DNA from: Solanum dulcamara
Taxonomy: Eukaryota > Streptophyta > Magnoliopsida > Solanales > Solanaceae
Length of the DNA: 64,000 nucleotides
NCBI RefSeq assembly: GCF_947179165.1
Contig: NC_077245.1
Span: 11,068,740-11,132,739 of the forward strand
Reading direction: 5' to 3'
The notes under the pieces were generated by a model. The model searched no databases and had not been told where the DNA came from. It worked only from the letters and a program-made list of their open reading frames with translations. A program made the translations under genes and the position numbers. Below, piece by piece: positions 48,675 through 60,800 of this stretch; within the stretch, counting starts at the first letter, position 1; each line of letters opens with the position of its first letter.

Positions 48675-48850
48675 TACTCCCTCTGTTTCAAATTAATTAT
48701 CTCGTTTTGATTTGATACAGAGTTTAAGAAAGTTAATTTTTTTTGAATGCCATTATCTTAAATTAAAGATATATATAATGTAGCAAAAAAAAGACATTTT
48801 TTTTTGAAATAAACTAAAAGGAATGTATTACAAATAAATTAAAAGAGGAG
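48675..48850. mobile_element. Worn Stowaway-like MITE
   Basis: The left end tactccctctgtttcaaatt is a standard Stowaway terminus and the interior (agtttaagaaagttaattt) fits. The right terminus has decayed and cannot be placed exactly. Confidence 0.45.
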
Positions 48851-49173
48851 AAGTTATCGTATACCCTCACAAATAAGAATTTTATGGTACAATAATAAAT
48901 AAGTGAAATATGCAAACATCTACTGAATGCCTGTCATTCTCGTTGTATTGTGCAAGTAGATGAACTGCATCCGCTCCGACCAATGCCAGAACTTCATGCT
49001 CCAAATATTCACAAATTAAATAAGTAACAATATCACCATCGATATAATGATCTAGAAAACAGAAACAAGACTTCATAAGTTCAGGGACTTGAGAATGGAA
49101 CAAAAAACAGGGATCGTTTCTTTATGGATTCCTATCCCAAACTCTTCGAGATGTGTTTCCGAGTATTCCTTGA

Positions 49174-49256
49174 TTAGTCGCGGTATTTATTTCACTCAAG
49201 ATTGGATTTCTTTACCAGGTGTTCTACCTGTGGCTTCAGAAGGTATTCACGTTTGG
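49174..49256 (+). pseudogene. rbcL: Nuclear plastid-DNA fragment of rbcL
   Basis: The segment encodes [18 protein letters not shown] followed by VASEGIHVW. This corresponds to the Rubisco large-subunit stretch with V to I and G to E changes. The match is about 83 bp and falls off on both sides, so it is a short insertion of chloroplast DNA (NUPT), not a gene. The preceding 80 bp were not identified. Confidence 0.85.
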
Positions 49257-50990
49257 CGAGTAAGAAATTTAGAAACTGTCAAGTAAGAACACATATTCCT
49301 CTTCAAATAAGGAGTAATATTAACAATAAATAAGTAATCATAAAAATTATAATCCATCAATTACGTACGATAAAGTAGAAAACAAAATTTATTGTAAACT
49401 TTAAAGGTAACAAAATTTCAACGACCGCATTCGATTCTTGAAATGAAAGTATCAAAATTTTACCTTCTTCAAATGTATCCAAAGAAGCCATACTTTCTAA
49501 AGATACACTTTTGCAGCATCACCGATCAATTTTTTCAGAAGCGGTGCACAAGATTTCCCTATGGACCATTTCATCAAATATTATATATGTGGGCGTCAAA
49601 AGTAAAAAAAATAATCCACAATTTAACACCACTTGGTTCCAATCCTCCAATAACGTGTTTGTAATAGTTGGGAAGATGTGTGGTGATCATTTGAAATGAC
49701 CATCTATTAACATATTTAGATGGAGAAATGTAGAAGAACCATTAACTTACAGATCAAAATGAAATCCATACAATGAAAAACACATGTAAAAATTAGTGGT
49801 AAGAACTATATAAATGCATATAATACATAATCCACTTCGAATACGTGAAAAATAATTGAAAAACACATAATGCATGATTTTGCTCAATTCAATTAATATA
49901 TGAAATTTTTACTTTTATCTCTCGATTATCAAAAGACATAAAAAAAAAACTGTGTGTAAAATATCAATATCACTATACATGATTAATTTTTTTTGTATTC
50001 AACAGAGTTTGTATGAATTTTTAACGCTTTTGAATATGCCAACGAAATCTGATGAAAAAATACATTATTTCAATGCCATTCAAAAATAATACCACTTTGA
50101 TTGATGCCAGTCTAAACTAATTGATAATGACATTGACGTTATGTGCGAATAAAGATGAAAAGGAAGTGGAGGAAAGAATACTTAAAAGAAGAGTTGTTTC
50201 AATATCTTTCACATATAATTTACAAGGCACAATAATGAATATTATCATAAGAGAAAAATACGAATTGACGGTTAGATAAAATTAATAGGAGATTAGAGAT
50301 GAGGAATTTGAAGAGAAAAAAGAAAAGAAAAGAGGTGAGACGGATATTTATATAGTAACAATTCTTTTTATATTTAAAGTTTAAAAGATATATATAAAAG
50401 TATTAAAGATTAAATTTTCTATGAAAGGAAACAAGAATATTTATTTTTAAATGTACAAAGAAAAATTATATTTCAAATTTGTCACTCACATCCACGTTAA
50501 GAGATCAATTTTCTTTAAATTCTTCAACACTTTAAAAGTGATGAAAAATTAGAGGAAAGTATGTGTTACTTATTAGATCAAAATTCGAAATTTAATATAT
50601 AAATTAGAGATTAAAATATTTTTATCATTTGCATATTATGAAAATATTGTTTAAAATTTTTATTAACGTGCGAAGCCCGGTTAAGTTCACTAGTTTTATA
50701 TAATCTATAAGTAATTAGTAAAAAAATGAGAAAAAAATAAATAGAAATGTTAGCTTTTTAGAAATGTCACATCATCTGGCCTATATTTCTCCTTTATATA
50801 TATATTAGGTAAAGTACCGACGCTTTGCGCGGTGGTGGAATACCTTAATAAGCTTACCCATAATCATTTGGTATATCTGTGTTTTTGAGTGAGTACACTA
50901 AATTATCTAGAATATTCTATCCAAAGGCGAATAGATTAGAGAAGATATTTATTATTTCACTCTATATTTATTGTTTCAAAAAGTGATATA

Positions 50991-51377
50991 GAGCCCGTTG
51001 GGCTTTAAGTTGGTCAAAATCAACTTAAAGCCTCTTTTTAGCTTTTGAACGTGTTTGTCTAATGCTATCTTTAAGCCATAAAGTTCTTAAAGTCAGTCAA
51101 AAATGAAAAGTTAGGATTTCTAACTCTTTTTTTCTAAGTGCTTAAAGCCATTTTGTTTGACCATGGAAATTACTTTTATATCCCTTATATTTTAACTAAA
51201 TTCTCAAACTACCCTTTTTATTCTTTTAACCTTAAAATTCAAACACTTATTTTCAACATAAGCACTTTTATCCAAACACTCAACTGCTTATTTATAAAAA
51301 TAACTTTCAGCACTTCAAAGTTCTAAAAGCACTTTATACATAAAAATTATTTTTTTTAAGCCTATCCAAACGGGCTC
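50991..51377. mobile_element. Tourist-like MITE, copy 1
   Basis: Ends gagcccgttgggctttaagt and (reverse complement) gagcccgtttggataggctt are inverted repeats. Flanks are ata/ata. The interior matches the copy at 60477-60868 along its whole length ('aaagccataaagttcttaaagtcagtcaaaaatgaaaagtta'). Length 387 bp. Confidence 0.8.
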
Positions 51378-53930
51378 ATAATCATTTCCAGAGTTTTTCT
51401 CTTGTTCAAGGGTTCTATATTTTTTATTGTTTTTGTTTCCATCACTACAGTCAAAAGTTCAATTTCTTTGTGAATTTTAATCTCATGTTTAGAATGAGAT
51501 CTTTATTTCTTTAGGATTTGATTAATCAGAATTCTCTCTACATTTACGGGAAATTCGTTGATTCAATTTCCAAAATTTGAACTCCAAAGTTTCAAGTACA
51601 TCACCTTGTAAATAAATCTTTTTAACACTCTGAACTGTACAATCAAAATCATTTATTTTATCATGACATCAATAATCTAATGATTAAACTAAACTATTAA
51701 ATAACACATTCTTACTCCAATCTGATGAATAAAAACATCAACAAATATGTACACTGCTCTGCCAAAAATGTCAAGAAATAATTGGCTCAATAAATGCTCA
51801 TAGCACAAGTTCATTTAACTTAGATAATTCTAAGCCATGATAGACAAACTCTTAGTTCAATTAATCAAGAGGGCAAATACTCGAATAAACGTCAAAACAC
51901 TTACCACCTCTGCGTTTGAAACAAATTATGAAAGACATGTAATTTCATGTAATGTTGACATTGATGTATGTGAGAAGTGGAGACATCAAATGAATGGAAG
52001 TAAGGATACAAATATATTTGCTTGGTCATCAATGAAGTCAAATTGTAGTTGTTGGATACGTCATATATATATATATATATTGCCTTTTTTTATTAGGTAA
52101 AGTAGTCTTTCGTGAAAATTTGGGGAGCTGATGAGATCCAAGAACATAAGGGAATTTGCTACATTGAAAAAATTACACCAAGCAAGAAGTCTGACTTAAT
52201 ATCTAAACTTTAGAACATTTACTCGAGTTGTAACTCTACAAAGACGCCTTTATTTTCATCATCTTGCAACTTTTCTGGATTTGCAATATAGGATACAAAA
52301 AGAAATAATAATATCATTTTATGTATGTCTCAACTACATCAGATAACGGAAGTAAATCAGAAATACCTCACTCGAGGATAGTAAATTAGTCAAATATATA
52401 TTCGTTATTTTCTCCTTTCCTTCCTCCTAAAAATCAGACTCACACGTTCAATGAGACTAATCACGCAAGTTCTTTAGCCCTCAGAATATAAGGTTGCTTC
52501 AAGCATGGCATTCACATTGTAGTGAACTATTCTTCTATTACCATTTAATTTAATTCTCCTGTTACCATTTAATTTAAATGGCAGCAGCGTTTATGTGAGT
52601 CTTTATTTGAATTTCTGACTTTTCTTTTCAACTTTACTACGTTGGATATTACTATTCAAATGTGTTCTTGATTCTTATTGACCCCAATTGCAAGAGGCAA
52701 GAGATATTGGATATGGGCCTAATATCAATTAATAGAGATGATTCATTTGTAACATACAAAAAAATCGCCACCAACTAAAAATCTATGCAAGACTTTACCA
52801 TTAAATACCTTGATTATAATATTAAGTCATTGAATTTCACTTGCAATCGAAGTAAATTCCACTTGATTATGTAATGGATCATTCAATCCAGTGAATTCCA
52901 CTTGTTATAATGTAGTCTTTGTGATTGTGAAAGATTTTTTCTTTAATGTGATAGAGAGATAGAGGAAGAAAAAATTAGTGGAACGTAAAACGTTGTACCT
53001 TCAATTGTCGTTCACAAACATAAGTGTATAAAGTTTTTGTGAATGAAAAAATTGGATACTTGATTGTTTGTAGGTAATTTGTGTCGAGTGCTTGTTATTT
53101 GCTTAGTGTGTGCTTGGATAAAAATTTGAGCTGGTAATTCTGGTACTCTAGCTGTTGCTTCTCGCAATGTGGCTATGCTTTTAAATTTTTAAATTTTAGT
53201 TTAGCGCTTCAAGTTCCTCATTTTTCTCAGCTTATATGCCATCAACTATTTACTTGTCATTTATTGTTTCGGTTGTTATCTTGCTAGTTTTTCCAAGTTA
53301 GAGCTCACCACAATGCTCCCATGTTTAACAAAGCCCCAAACTATGGCCTGCAAAATCACTTGTCAACCCGAACAATCTTCCTTCATAAATTAATAAGGTT
53401 CCAATGGTTAAAATTCAACCGAATCAAAGATAAAAAAAAGAGCAATCAAACAGAGAAATTTCAAATATTCTTCTTTTACTACAGATGCATGTTTAGAGAT
53501 TTTGCATATGATCCTCATTAAATTTACCCATGATCATTCGGTATCCGTTTACCTTTTAGTAGTTGTACACTATTTAAAATTTTTTGTCTACACTTTCAGC
53601 TATGCACTTCATAAAAACAGTTTCAATGTAAATATTTATACTTTTATCCATATAACTATCTGTTATGAAGTAATTTTAATTAAACGTTTACAGCGATAGC
53701 ACTGATTGAATTATGCAAGATACTGAGATCCTGAAATTATGTTATGTCGCACATACAGTAGGGACATCTTTCCTGTGGAATCAGAGCAATGTATAATAAT
53801 GTTAAAATACACTTTTCTTTATATTTTCAATTTAAATATATTCTTCTCGTTATATTTTCTGACTAAAAATTTAGTTTAGGCTCCTAACAAGAAACGAAAA
53901 ATTTTAGAATGGTAGAGGCAATCAAACCAA
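51378..53930. other. Intergenic DNA, no gene seen
   Basis: Only short unrelated ORFs are present (for example 87 codons at 51837-52100). A (ta)n tract lies at about 52063-52080. I see no family similarity. Confidence 0.45.
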
Positions 53931-54425
53931 CAATAGTTATGTGAGGCTCCATTGTTTGTTCGACACTTGAATAGTGGACCATTTCTTTACCTTTTTACCT
54001 TCTCTCTTCCACTCACTCCTCTTTTCTTTCGATTTTTTATTTTTTTTATTCCTAACAAATATCTTTTTACTCTATTTTCTTAAACAGTTAATGAAAATAT
54101 TGATACATATTTTTTGTCAAAATAATTAAAAACGTTCTTAGGACCGAATATTAAAAATAATCTTATTATTCAATATTTTTAATAATATCAAATTAACTCA
54201 GAAAAAAAACAGTTCTTCACAATTATTAGATTTTTCAAATTAATTCAAATTTATTAGTCCATAGCTTTTTTTAATTCTGTTTTAGTTCGTATATCTACAA
54301 TCATTTTCTTAACAGAGATTGTCAATTATTTTTATTTTTATTTTTTTATAATTTTTTTTAAAATACATAATAGGAAAATGTTGGTAAAAAATATATTGTA
54401 AGTGAATGTAAAGACTTGTTGATAT

Positions 54426-54509
<84 letters not shown>

Positions 54510-54995
54510 TAATGAGTAGTTAATTTAAAATTTGTATGGAATTGATTCATTCTTGAAGAATAAATTAAGCATTTTACGTTTTAATTGACAAGAATTAAAT
54601 TTCGCTGTGTGAGCCACCTTACCCCGCATAATTTTCTGAAAAAACATTTATGAACTGTCACACCCTATCCTGATTTGCTCGGTTGACGTTATTCTTATTT
54701 TAAAATATGGTTATGATGGAAAATATTGAACAGTAACCTTATTTTTAGTGTTAACAGTTTTATAAGTGTTTAAATTATTTTAACAAAAATGTTTGTTATC
54801 TGTATTTTTTTTATCAAATGTATTAATTATTTAATTATATATTTGAGAATTAGATACTTGTTAGGAGTAAAAAAAATTAAGAAAATGAGAAAAAAGAAGA
54901 GTGAGTGCAAGAGAAGTAGTAAATAACATGCAAAAAGTAAAAAAGGGTAAACTTTTCTAGTGTGAAAAGAAGAATGGAGCCTCACACAACCATTG
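53931..54995. mobile_element. Long-TIR (Mutator- or foldback-like) non-autonomous element
   Basis: The left end caatagttatgtgaggctcc and the right end (reverse complement caatggttgtgtgaggctcc) match. The similarity continues inward for roughly 150 bp ('cactcactcctcttttct' versus 'cactcactcttctttttt', then 'cctaacaaatatct' versus 'cctaacaagtatct'). Long terminal inverted repeats of this size are typical of MULE-type or foldback elements. The centre is AT-rich and holds the (AAT)n tract. No transposase is visible and the target duplication is unclear. Confidence 0.7.
54430..54509. repeat. (AAT)n microsatellite, about 26 units
   Basis: Uninterrupted taa/aat triplets lie inside the long-TIR element. 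On the minus strand they read as an Ile run, which is not a gene. Confidence 0.97.
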
Positions 54996-57033
54996 TAAAA
55001 ATTTTCACTAGAAACACAGGGTGGAATGGCTATGAGGGAATAAGCACAATATCAACAGAAGCAACAACACATTGTAAACAAACTACAATCATCTAATCAA
55101 GCAAATCTATCTTAGTACTCTTACTATATTAAGGCCAAACAAAAGGGAAAAAAAAAATACGCCTCAATCCCTGAGTTGGAAGTCTGTTATAGAAATCCTT
55201 ACTGTTTGTATTGTTTTATTCAAGCTCATTTAAGTACGTCACATCAAAATATTAAACTTCTAGATAAATTTATCATTTTTTTTTATGATTTCAAGTTTTA
55301 AATTCTATAAACAAGTGAATTATTCAATTTTTACTTTCAAAAAAGACTGTGACTGACGTACTAAAATAGCTCAATGTCTAGTTTAGTGTCGTAGAAACAG
55401 TAGAAGAAAAGCATAATTTGAGAGACTTTCTACTAGTTCAAGATCGTTGATTAAGATCCAAAGACTCAACTAAAGAAGAGGAAGCTAGAAAGGAGAATGC
55501 GTATTTTGAATAAGAGAATTTTATTATGAAAGAAGACTCTTCGATTTGGGTTTTGGTTGAATATAAATGTACAAGACCAACCCGTATTTATAATCATCTA
55601 CTAATTTAGTGTACGTGTTTTGCACGTGTGTCTCACATCGATCAATAAAATTATATATATATTTAAAAGCATGCAACTCTTTATGAGCGCTAACAATTGA
55701 AGATCTTAAGCAGGGGCGGCTCTATGCCTACAAAATAAGAAACTTGCCTTACGGTAGGACAAAATATTCAATCAATATTTTAAGAGTCTTCATATTTTTA
55801 ATATAGTACAGATTAATAAAAAAGAAGTGCTAGTCGTATAATCTCCTCATATAGTTAGGACATAGGAGATTTAGGAGTAACCCAATTAGTTGATGATTTA
55901 GGAGTCTCTCGATACATATCCACGGGCATCTCCTCATATAGTTCGGATTAATTCTTATTATCTTTCAATATTTAATATCATTAAAATAATAAAATAATAA
56001 TTAAAAAAAATAGTGAAAAAACGATATTGTCTAAAATGGAGAAGGGCAAAAAGTTCAATCAATATTTTAAGAGTCTTCATTCTTTTAATATAGTAGTAGT
56101 TTAAATTACGCGTTTTGCGTCATTTAATAAAAAATGTATATAAAATGAATAAATTATTATTTGTGTAGCTCATATATTGAGTACACAATTTTCAAAAAAT
56201 TACGTAAATATTTAATAATATATTTGAGTTACAAGATAAATATCAAGGAAAATGTTTAAGTTTTTAAAATGAATTAATAAAATTATATAAAAAAATCAAA
56301 TTATTAAAACATAGCAATTGACGTTGAAATCTAAAACCTAACCATAGGAGAGACATTAACCTAACCAGAATAAAGGTGGAAATTGGAAGAGAGGCGTTGA
56401 TGGAGTACAATACAAGTATACAACGCTAATTAATGGGATCCCTTAATTAGTTTATTCTTTGTATATATATAAAAGAGTCCTAAACCTAATGTGAATCCTA
56501 AACCTAAACTTAAATCTAAAAAAAAGACGTACTTAATAAAAACAGAAAGAAATTATTAGTGTTTACAATTACAATTTTATCCAACTTAAATAAATAAAGA
56601 ATAATTGAAGAAAAATAGTGAAAAGACGATTTGGTCTAAACATAATTCTTTCAGTGAAGAAAAAAAAATTCAAACAATATTATTAAGATTTTCATGCTTT
56701 TAATATAGCATAAATATTATAAGATAATTAAACAATAATTTGATAAAAATGATGAAAAGATTTGTCTAAAGCGGAATTTTTTAATGAAGGACAAAAAGTT
56801 CAATCAATATTTTGAGGGTCTTTGTGCTTTTAATATAGTATAGATAGATGAATGATTCTAGATACTACAAAATATAGACAAGCATGTGATTTTCTACAAA
56901 TATCATCTCTAGAATATTTACAAGAAAATTCTAGTAACTTTATCTTTTAACTCTAAAATATTTAGATATTTCAACAAGATGCTTATCTTAGATACTATAC
57001 TAGATTATTCTAGAAATTTTACTGAAACAATCT
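54996..57033. other. Intergenic DNA with a recurrent AT-rich motif
   Basis: No gene is supported. A motif of the form caatcaatattttaagagtc ... cttttaatatagta recurs at about 55767, 56047, 56660 and 56791. It is described as a repeat below. Confidence 0.45.
55767..56842. repeat. Dispersed 45-50 bp motif, four imperfect copies
   Basis: Copies lie at about 55767-55813, 56047-56096, 56660-56710 and 56791-56842. Three are preceded by 'gaaaagacgat...tgtctaaa' variants and most end in aatatagta. All are in the same orientation. This suggests successive insertions or a worn local duplication. Confidence 0.7.
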
Positions 57034-57357
57034 ATGATATTTCAAAAAATCATCTTTAACTTTTTCATAAGTGGATATAAAATCAATATTAGACCAATTA
57101 TATCACTCTATATAGTTCAACATCAAGAAATAATCATGCTATTAAAGAGAGAAAACAACATATCCAAAAAGAAGAAAAAAAATAATCTATTAAAATTTTT
57201 GCCAAAATATATCGAGAGAGATATTTGGCCTAAGAATGTAACACCATTAACAGGAACTATATTTACATCAAAATATAACAAAGAATATATTCAAACTATT
57301 TCTGGACATACTCCCAACCGTACCATAAAAATGACTAAAATGATTCTTAATGTATGA
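57034..57357 (+). other. Unassigned 107-codon ORF
   Basis: The second half (LPKYIERDIWPKNVTPLTGT, then HTPNRT) is less AT-driven than its surroundings and looks like the relic of a real protein. I do not recognise the family. The first half is low-complexity. There is no intron signal or neighbour to help. It may be a fragment of an old element; I assign no function. Confidence 0.25.
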
Positions 57358-57699
57358 GTAATGCTTTATTTTGATCTTTGTTCTTCATGTATAATAAAGG
57401 GTATTCATTTTGCTTCTTTGGCTTAAACCTAATATATTAACCAAAAACAATAATAAATTTAACTATGGACTCTACATGATTAACAAAATATATCATTGTT
57501 ATTTTCTTCGTTAGCTCCAAAGAAAAACTTCATGAAATCTAACAATAATGTTTTTACTTTCTTTAACAAAAAATGGTGAATTTTCTTAAAAGACCAAAAT
57601 GAACACATTTTATTATACTTTAAAGACTATTTCAATTAATTGAAATATATGAAAGAGCAAAATAAAATAGTAGGGATACATTAAGCATCATTTTGGTCA

Positions 57700-57842
57700 T
57701 TTTCTCCAATAGTAGGCGCTGTTTCTTTTCCCGTAAACTCCGTTAAATCACTCTTCTTTTCAAAATACTGCCTTCGGAGGGAGAACAAGAAAAAGCCCTA
57801 AACTTTGGTCTTCTAGTATAGGGAGGGTCTGGACAGTCGACA
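57700..57842 (+). promoter_or_regulatory. Presumed promoter/leader of SPC24
   Basis: It contains tttcccgtaaac, one base off the E2F-type TTTCCCGC site common in cell-cycle genes, and gccctaaac, close to a telo-box. Both fit a dividing-cell gene but are short and unproven. Confidence 0.3.
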
Positions 57843-60800
57843 ATGGTGGATGAGTCGAAAAACGTGGATGTGGAGAAGCTGATCTCCTTCAGTAAGGATC
57901 TTGTTCAGTTCTTGAAAGAAGATAAAGATGTCAGCTTCTTGAAACAGTGTAAAGAACAATCTAATGCCCTTCAATCACACTGCCACACTGAGTACCAGGC
58001 CCTTCACAGTTCCATTCAAGGTGGGGTTCTTGTATTTCCTTTTCAATTCTGTTAGTTTTAGCGATTGGGGGCTTAAAGTTTGATTCTTTCCCAGTTGGAG
58101 TTTTCCTTAATCCCCATAAATTATTATGTGAGAAAGAATAAGTTAGATTAAGTTCAAATTAACAATCTGCTTACTGTTGATTTTTATTTTTTTTGTGGAA
58201 ATGGTAGGATGGTGACTGAGTGAACCTCTTTCTGTGTGTTACTTAAGGGGTCCTTTGGCTTTGTAAACTTTGAGTAGTTGAAAAAAAGTAGTTTTTGTTT
58301 TCAAAGTGAAAAATGATATTTGAAATTTTGGTGTTGGGTTTGGCCATGAATACAATTCTGAATTGTTTTTGAATTTTTGTGAGTTATTTGGAGTGAAAAA
58401 AGCTTTTTGGTGTTTTTCAAATTCCTGAAAATTCAAGTTAAATTCCCGAATCTTATGGCCAAGTGTGTTAACTTCAACTCCGGGAAAGGTAAAAAAAATT
58501 CATGGCCAAATGCTCCCTGGAGGGTACAATTTAAGCTGCAGATCTCACAAGTTAGCTAAGTAGTGCCTGACTGGACCTTCCCTACTTCCTATGAACAATT
58601 TGTTCGAAAAAACACAGTTGGCTTAAAGATTGCAACTTTAAATCTGATATAAGCAGAGTTTATGATGTACTTTGCTGTTGGATGCAGTTTTTTTTTCTCA
58701 TAGCACTTCTGCTTTATAGATACCTCTTTACTCTTGAAAACTTGCTTTTTAATGATATCGTTATTTCTGGATGTTTCATTTAGTAACATGGGGGTTGAGT
58801 CAACTTCATCCTAGATTATTTAGTTTAATGATTCTTCCCAAGGGACATCCCGTTGCCAAGAAGCTATATATTCAACCACAATCCACAAGTTCAAACCTCA
58901 GGGCCACCACTGTGCAATAGGATCTCCTTTGCTCCTTGTAAACTATGTAGTGGAAAAAATAAGTTCTTTGCCTGAGATTGCATTTTTGAATCAACGTAGA
59001 CAAACTGTACAATGTTCTTGCAGCTGGATGATTGTTTTTTTAAGTACCAGTTATTAGTGGATAATTCTTTTTAAATGCAACTGAAACACCATTTTCTGTT
59101 TGTTTGTGTACTGGAGTGTCAGGTCAAAATTGCTTCTTACAAAATTATCGTGATTTCTGGATGTTTCTTTTATTACTAAAATTTTGGGGATTGTGGAGTC
59201 TTGTCTCTGTCTTTTGTACTTTTACATGAGTACTACTGCTGGAATCTGGATGCTCTCATGCCAACCCTCATGGATTTTGTAGTATGTATTATATGTAGTG
59301 TAAAATTGGTGCTATTACCTACTTATTCCTGATAGTTTCGGTGATACTTTTACTTTTGGTATAGTTTGTTTCCGAGGTGAAGTCCTTTTAGCCAATTATA
59401 ATGCAAAAATAAGTGCAGAGGCCCAGTATGTGTATCCGTGTGTTTTGTTTAATAGTTAGCTCAACAGACCACTACTTTGGTTTCTTTCGAGGTCCAAGCA
59501 CTGCTCCTATGAATTCCCTCAGTCATGCATGTTCTTTTTTTGTTATATAAGTTGAAAATCGGAATTATGTTGCATGGTATTTAGTGGCTTCGTTCGAGCA
59601 TTAATTTATGATTGTAAAGGGAGATGTCCAGATTTCTGAATTTGGAAGTATTAAATAACTAATTTCATGTCATTACATATACTCAGATTATGAAGGAAAG
59701 ATAAATGCATGCAAGCAGAGAACAACAGAAGCACAATTTGAAGCTGCTGCAGATGCTGAGATAGATAAGCTGCAGACAGAGTTAGAGCAGGAGATCCAGA
59801 GAGAACAACTGCTAAGAGAAGAACTTAGATAAGTATATTTAAAAACGTTAGATACATGTATTTGTATTTCTCAGATAATTTAGAGTTATGCTTACTGATT
59901 TGACACTTTTTTTAAACACAGTTATAACCGATGAGATCAATGATTTAGATCATCAAAGAGACTCTATTGAGGAGCAAAGGAAATTGCTCAAGAAACTTGA
60001 CCAAGATCAGCTTCGAGCAGAGTAAGTAATCAGAACCTCTTGTAGTTCTTTAATATGTTTATGATTGTGACATACATTTACTTCCAACATACTACTATAA
60101 TATTTCATTGAAACAATCCCATCGTTACATTGATATGTTGACTCCTCCTCATCCTCTGAGTTTCAAACTATGCCCGCTGGCCCTTGGGGTTTCTCCGTTA
60201 TCAAAAATTAAAAGATATTCATATGTTGACTCAGTAAGCTTTTGCAACTTTATGCTGTCAAAGTATGTCAAGAGGTTGCGAGGGTCTAACATGTTTACAT
60301 CATATTCTGTGCATAATTTGCCAACTCAGTTCGGTATGGCTACGTGGTACAAATATTTGAATGTATCTGTCATACGCCAATCACTGTTAAGATAGTCCAG
60401 TAACATCCCATCTTGTGAGATCAAGCTCTACCACAGTACATCTTTGGATGTCTAGTTGTAACTATTGCCCAATTAAGAGCCCGTTTGGATGGGTAAAGTT
60501 GGTCAAAACCAACTTAAAGCCCCTTTTTAGCTTTTGGACGTGTTTGCCTAATGCTAACTTTAAGCCATAAAGTTCTTAAAGTCAGTCAAAAATGAAAAGT
60601 TAGGATTTCTAACTTTTTTTTTTCTAAGTGCTTAAAACCATTTTGTTTAACCATGAAAATTACTTTTATATTCCTTATATTTTAACTAAATTCCCAAACT
60701 ACCCTTTTTATTCTTTTAACCCTAAAATTCAAATACTTATTTTCAACATAAGCACTTTTATCCAAACACTCAACTGCTTATTTATAAAAATAACTTTCAG

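Larger units (their letters stand above)
47263..50990. other. AT-rich intergenic DNA
   Basis: No gene is supported. The region holds a CACTA-like end (48009), a worn Stowaway (48675) and an rbcL-like fragment (49174), listed separately. The rest is AT-rich with scattered homopolymers. Confidence 0.5.

Noticed and set aside
54338..54550. 70-codon ORF with a long Ile run
   Set aside because: It is the minus-strand reading of the (AAT)n microsatellite.
59821..59850. Canonical GT donor (aagtat) for SPC24 exon 2
   Set aside because: Using the nearby GT at 59833 would include an in-frame TAA before the donor and break the conserved LRVITDEI frame.
60108..60395. 95-codon ORF in SPC24 intron 3
   Set aside because: It lies between good splice sites of SPC24, has no family features, and has no splice or start support.
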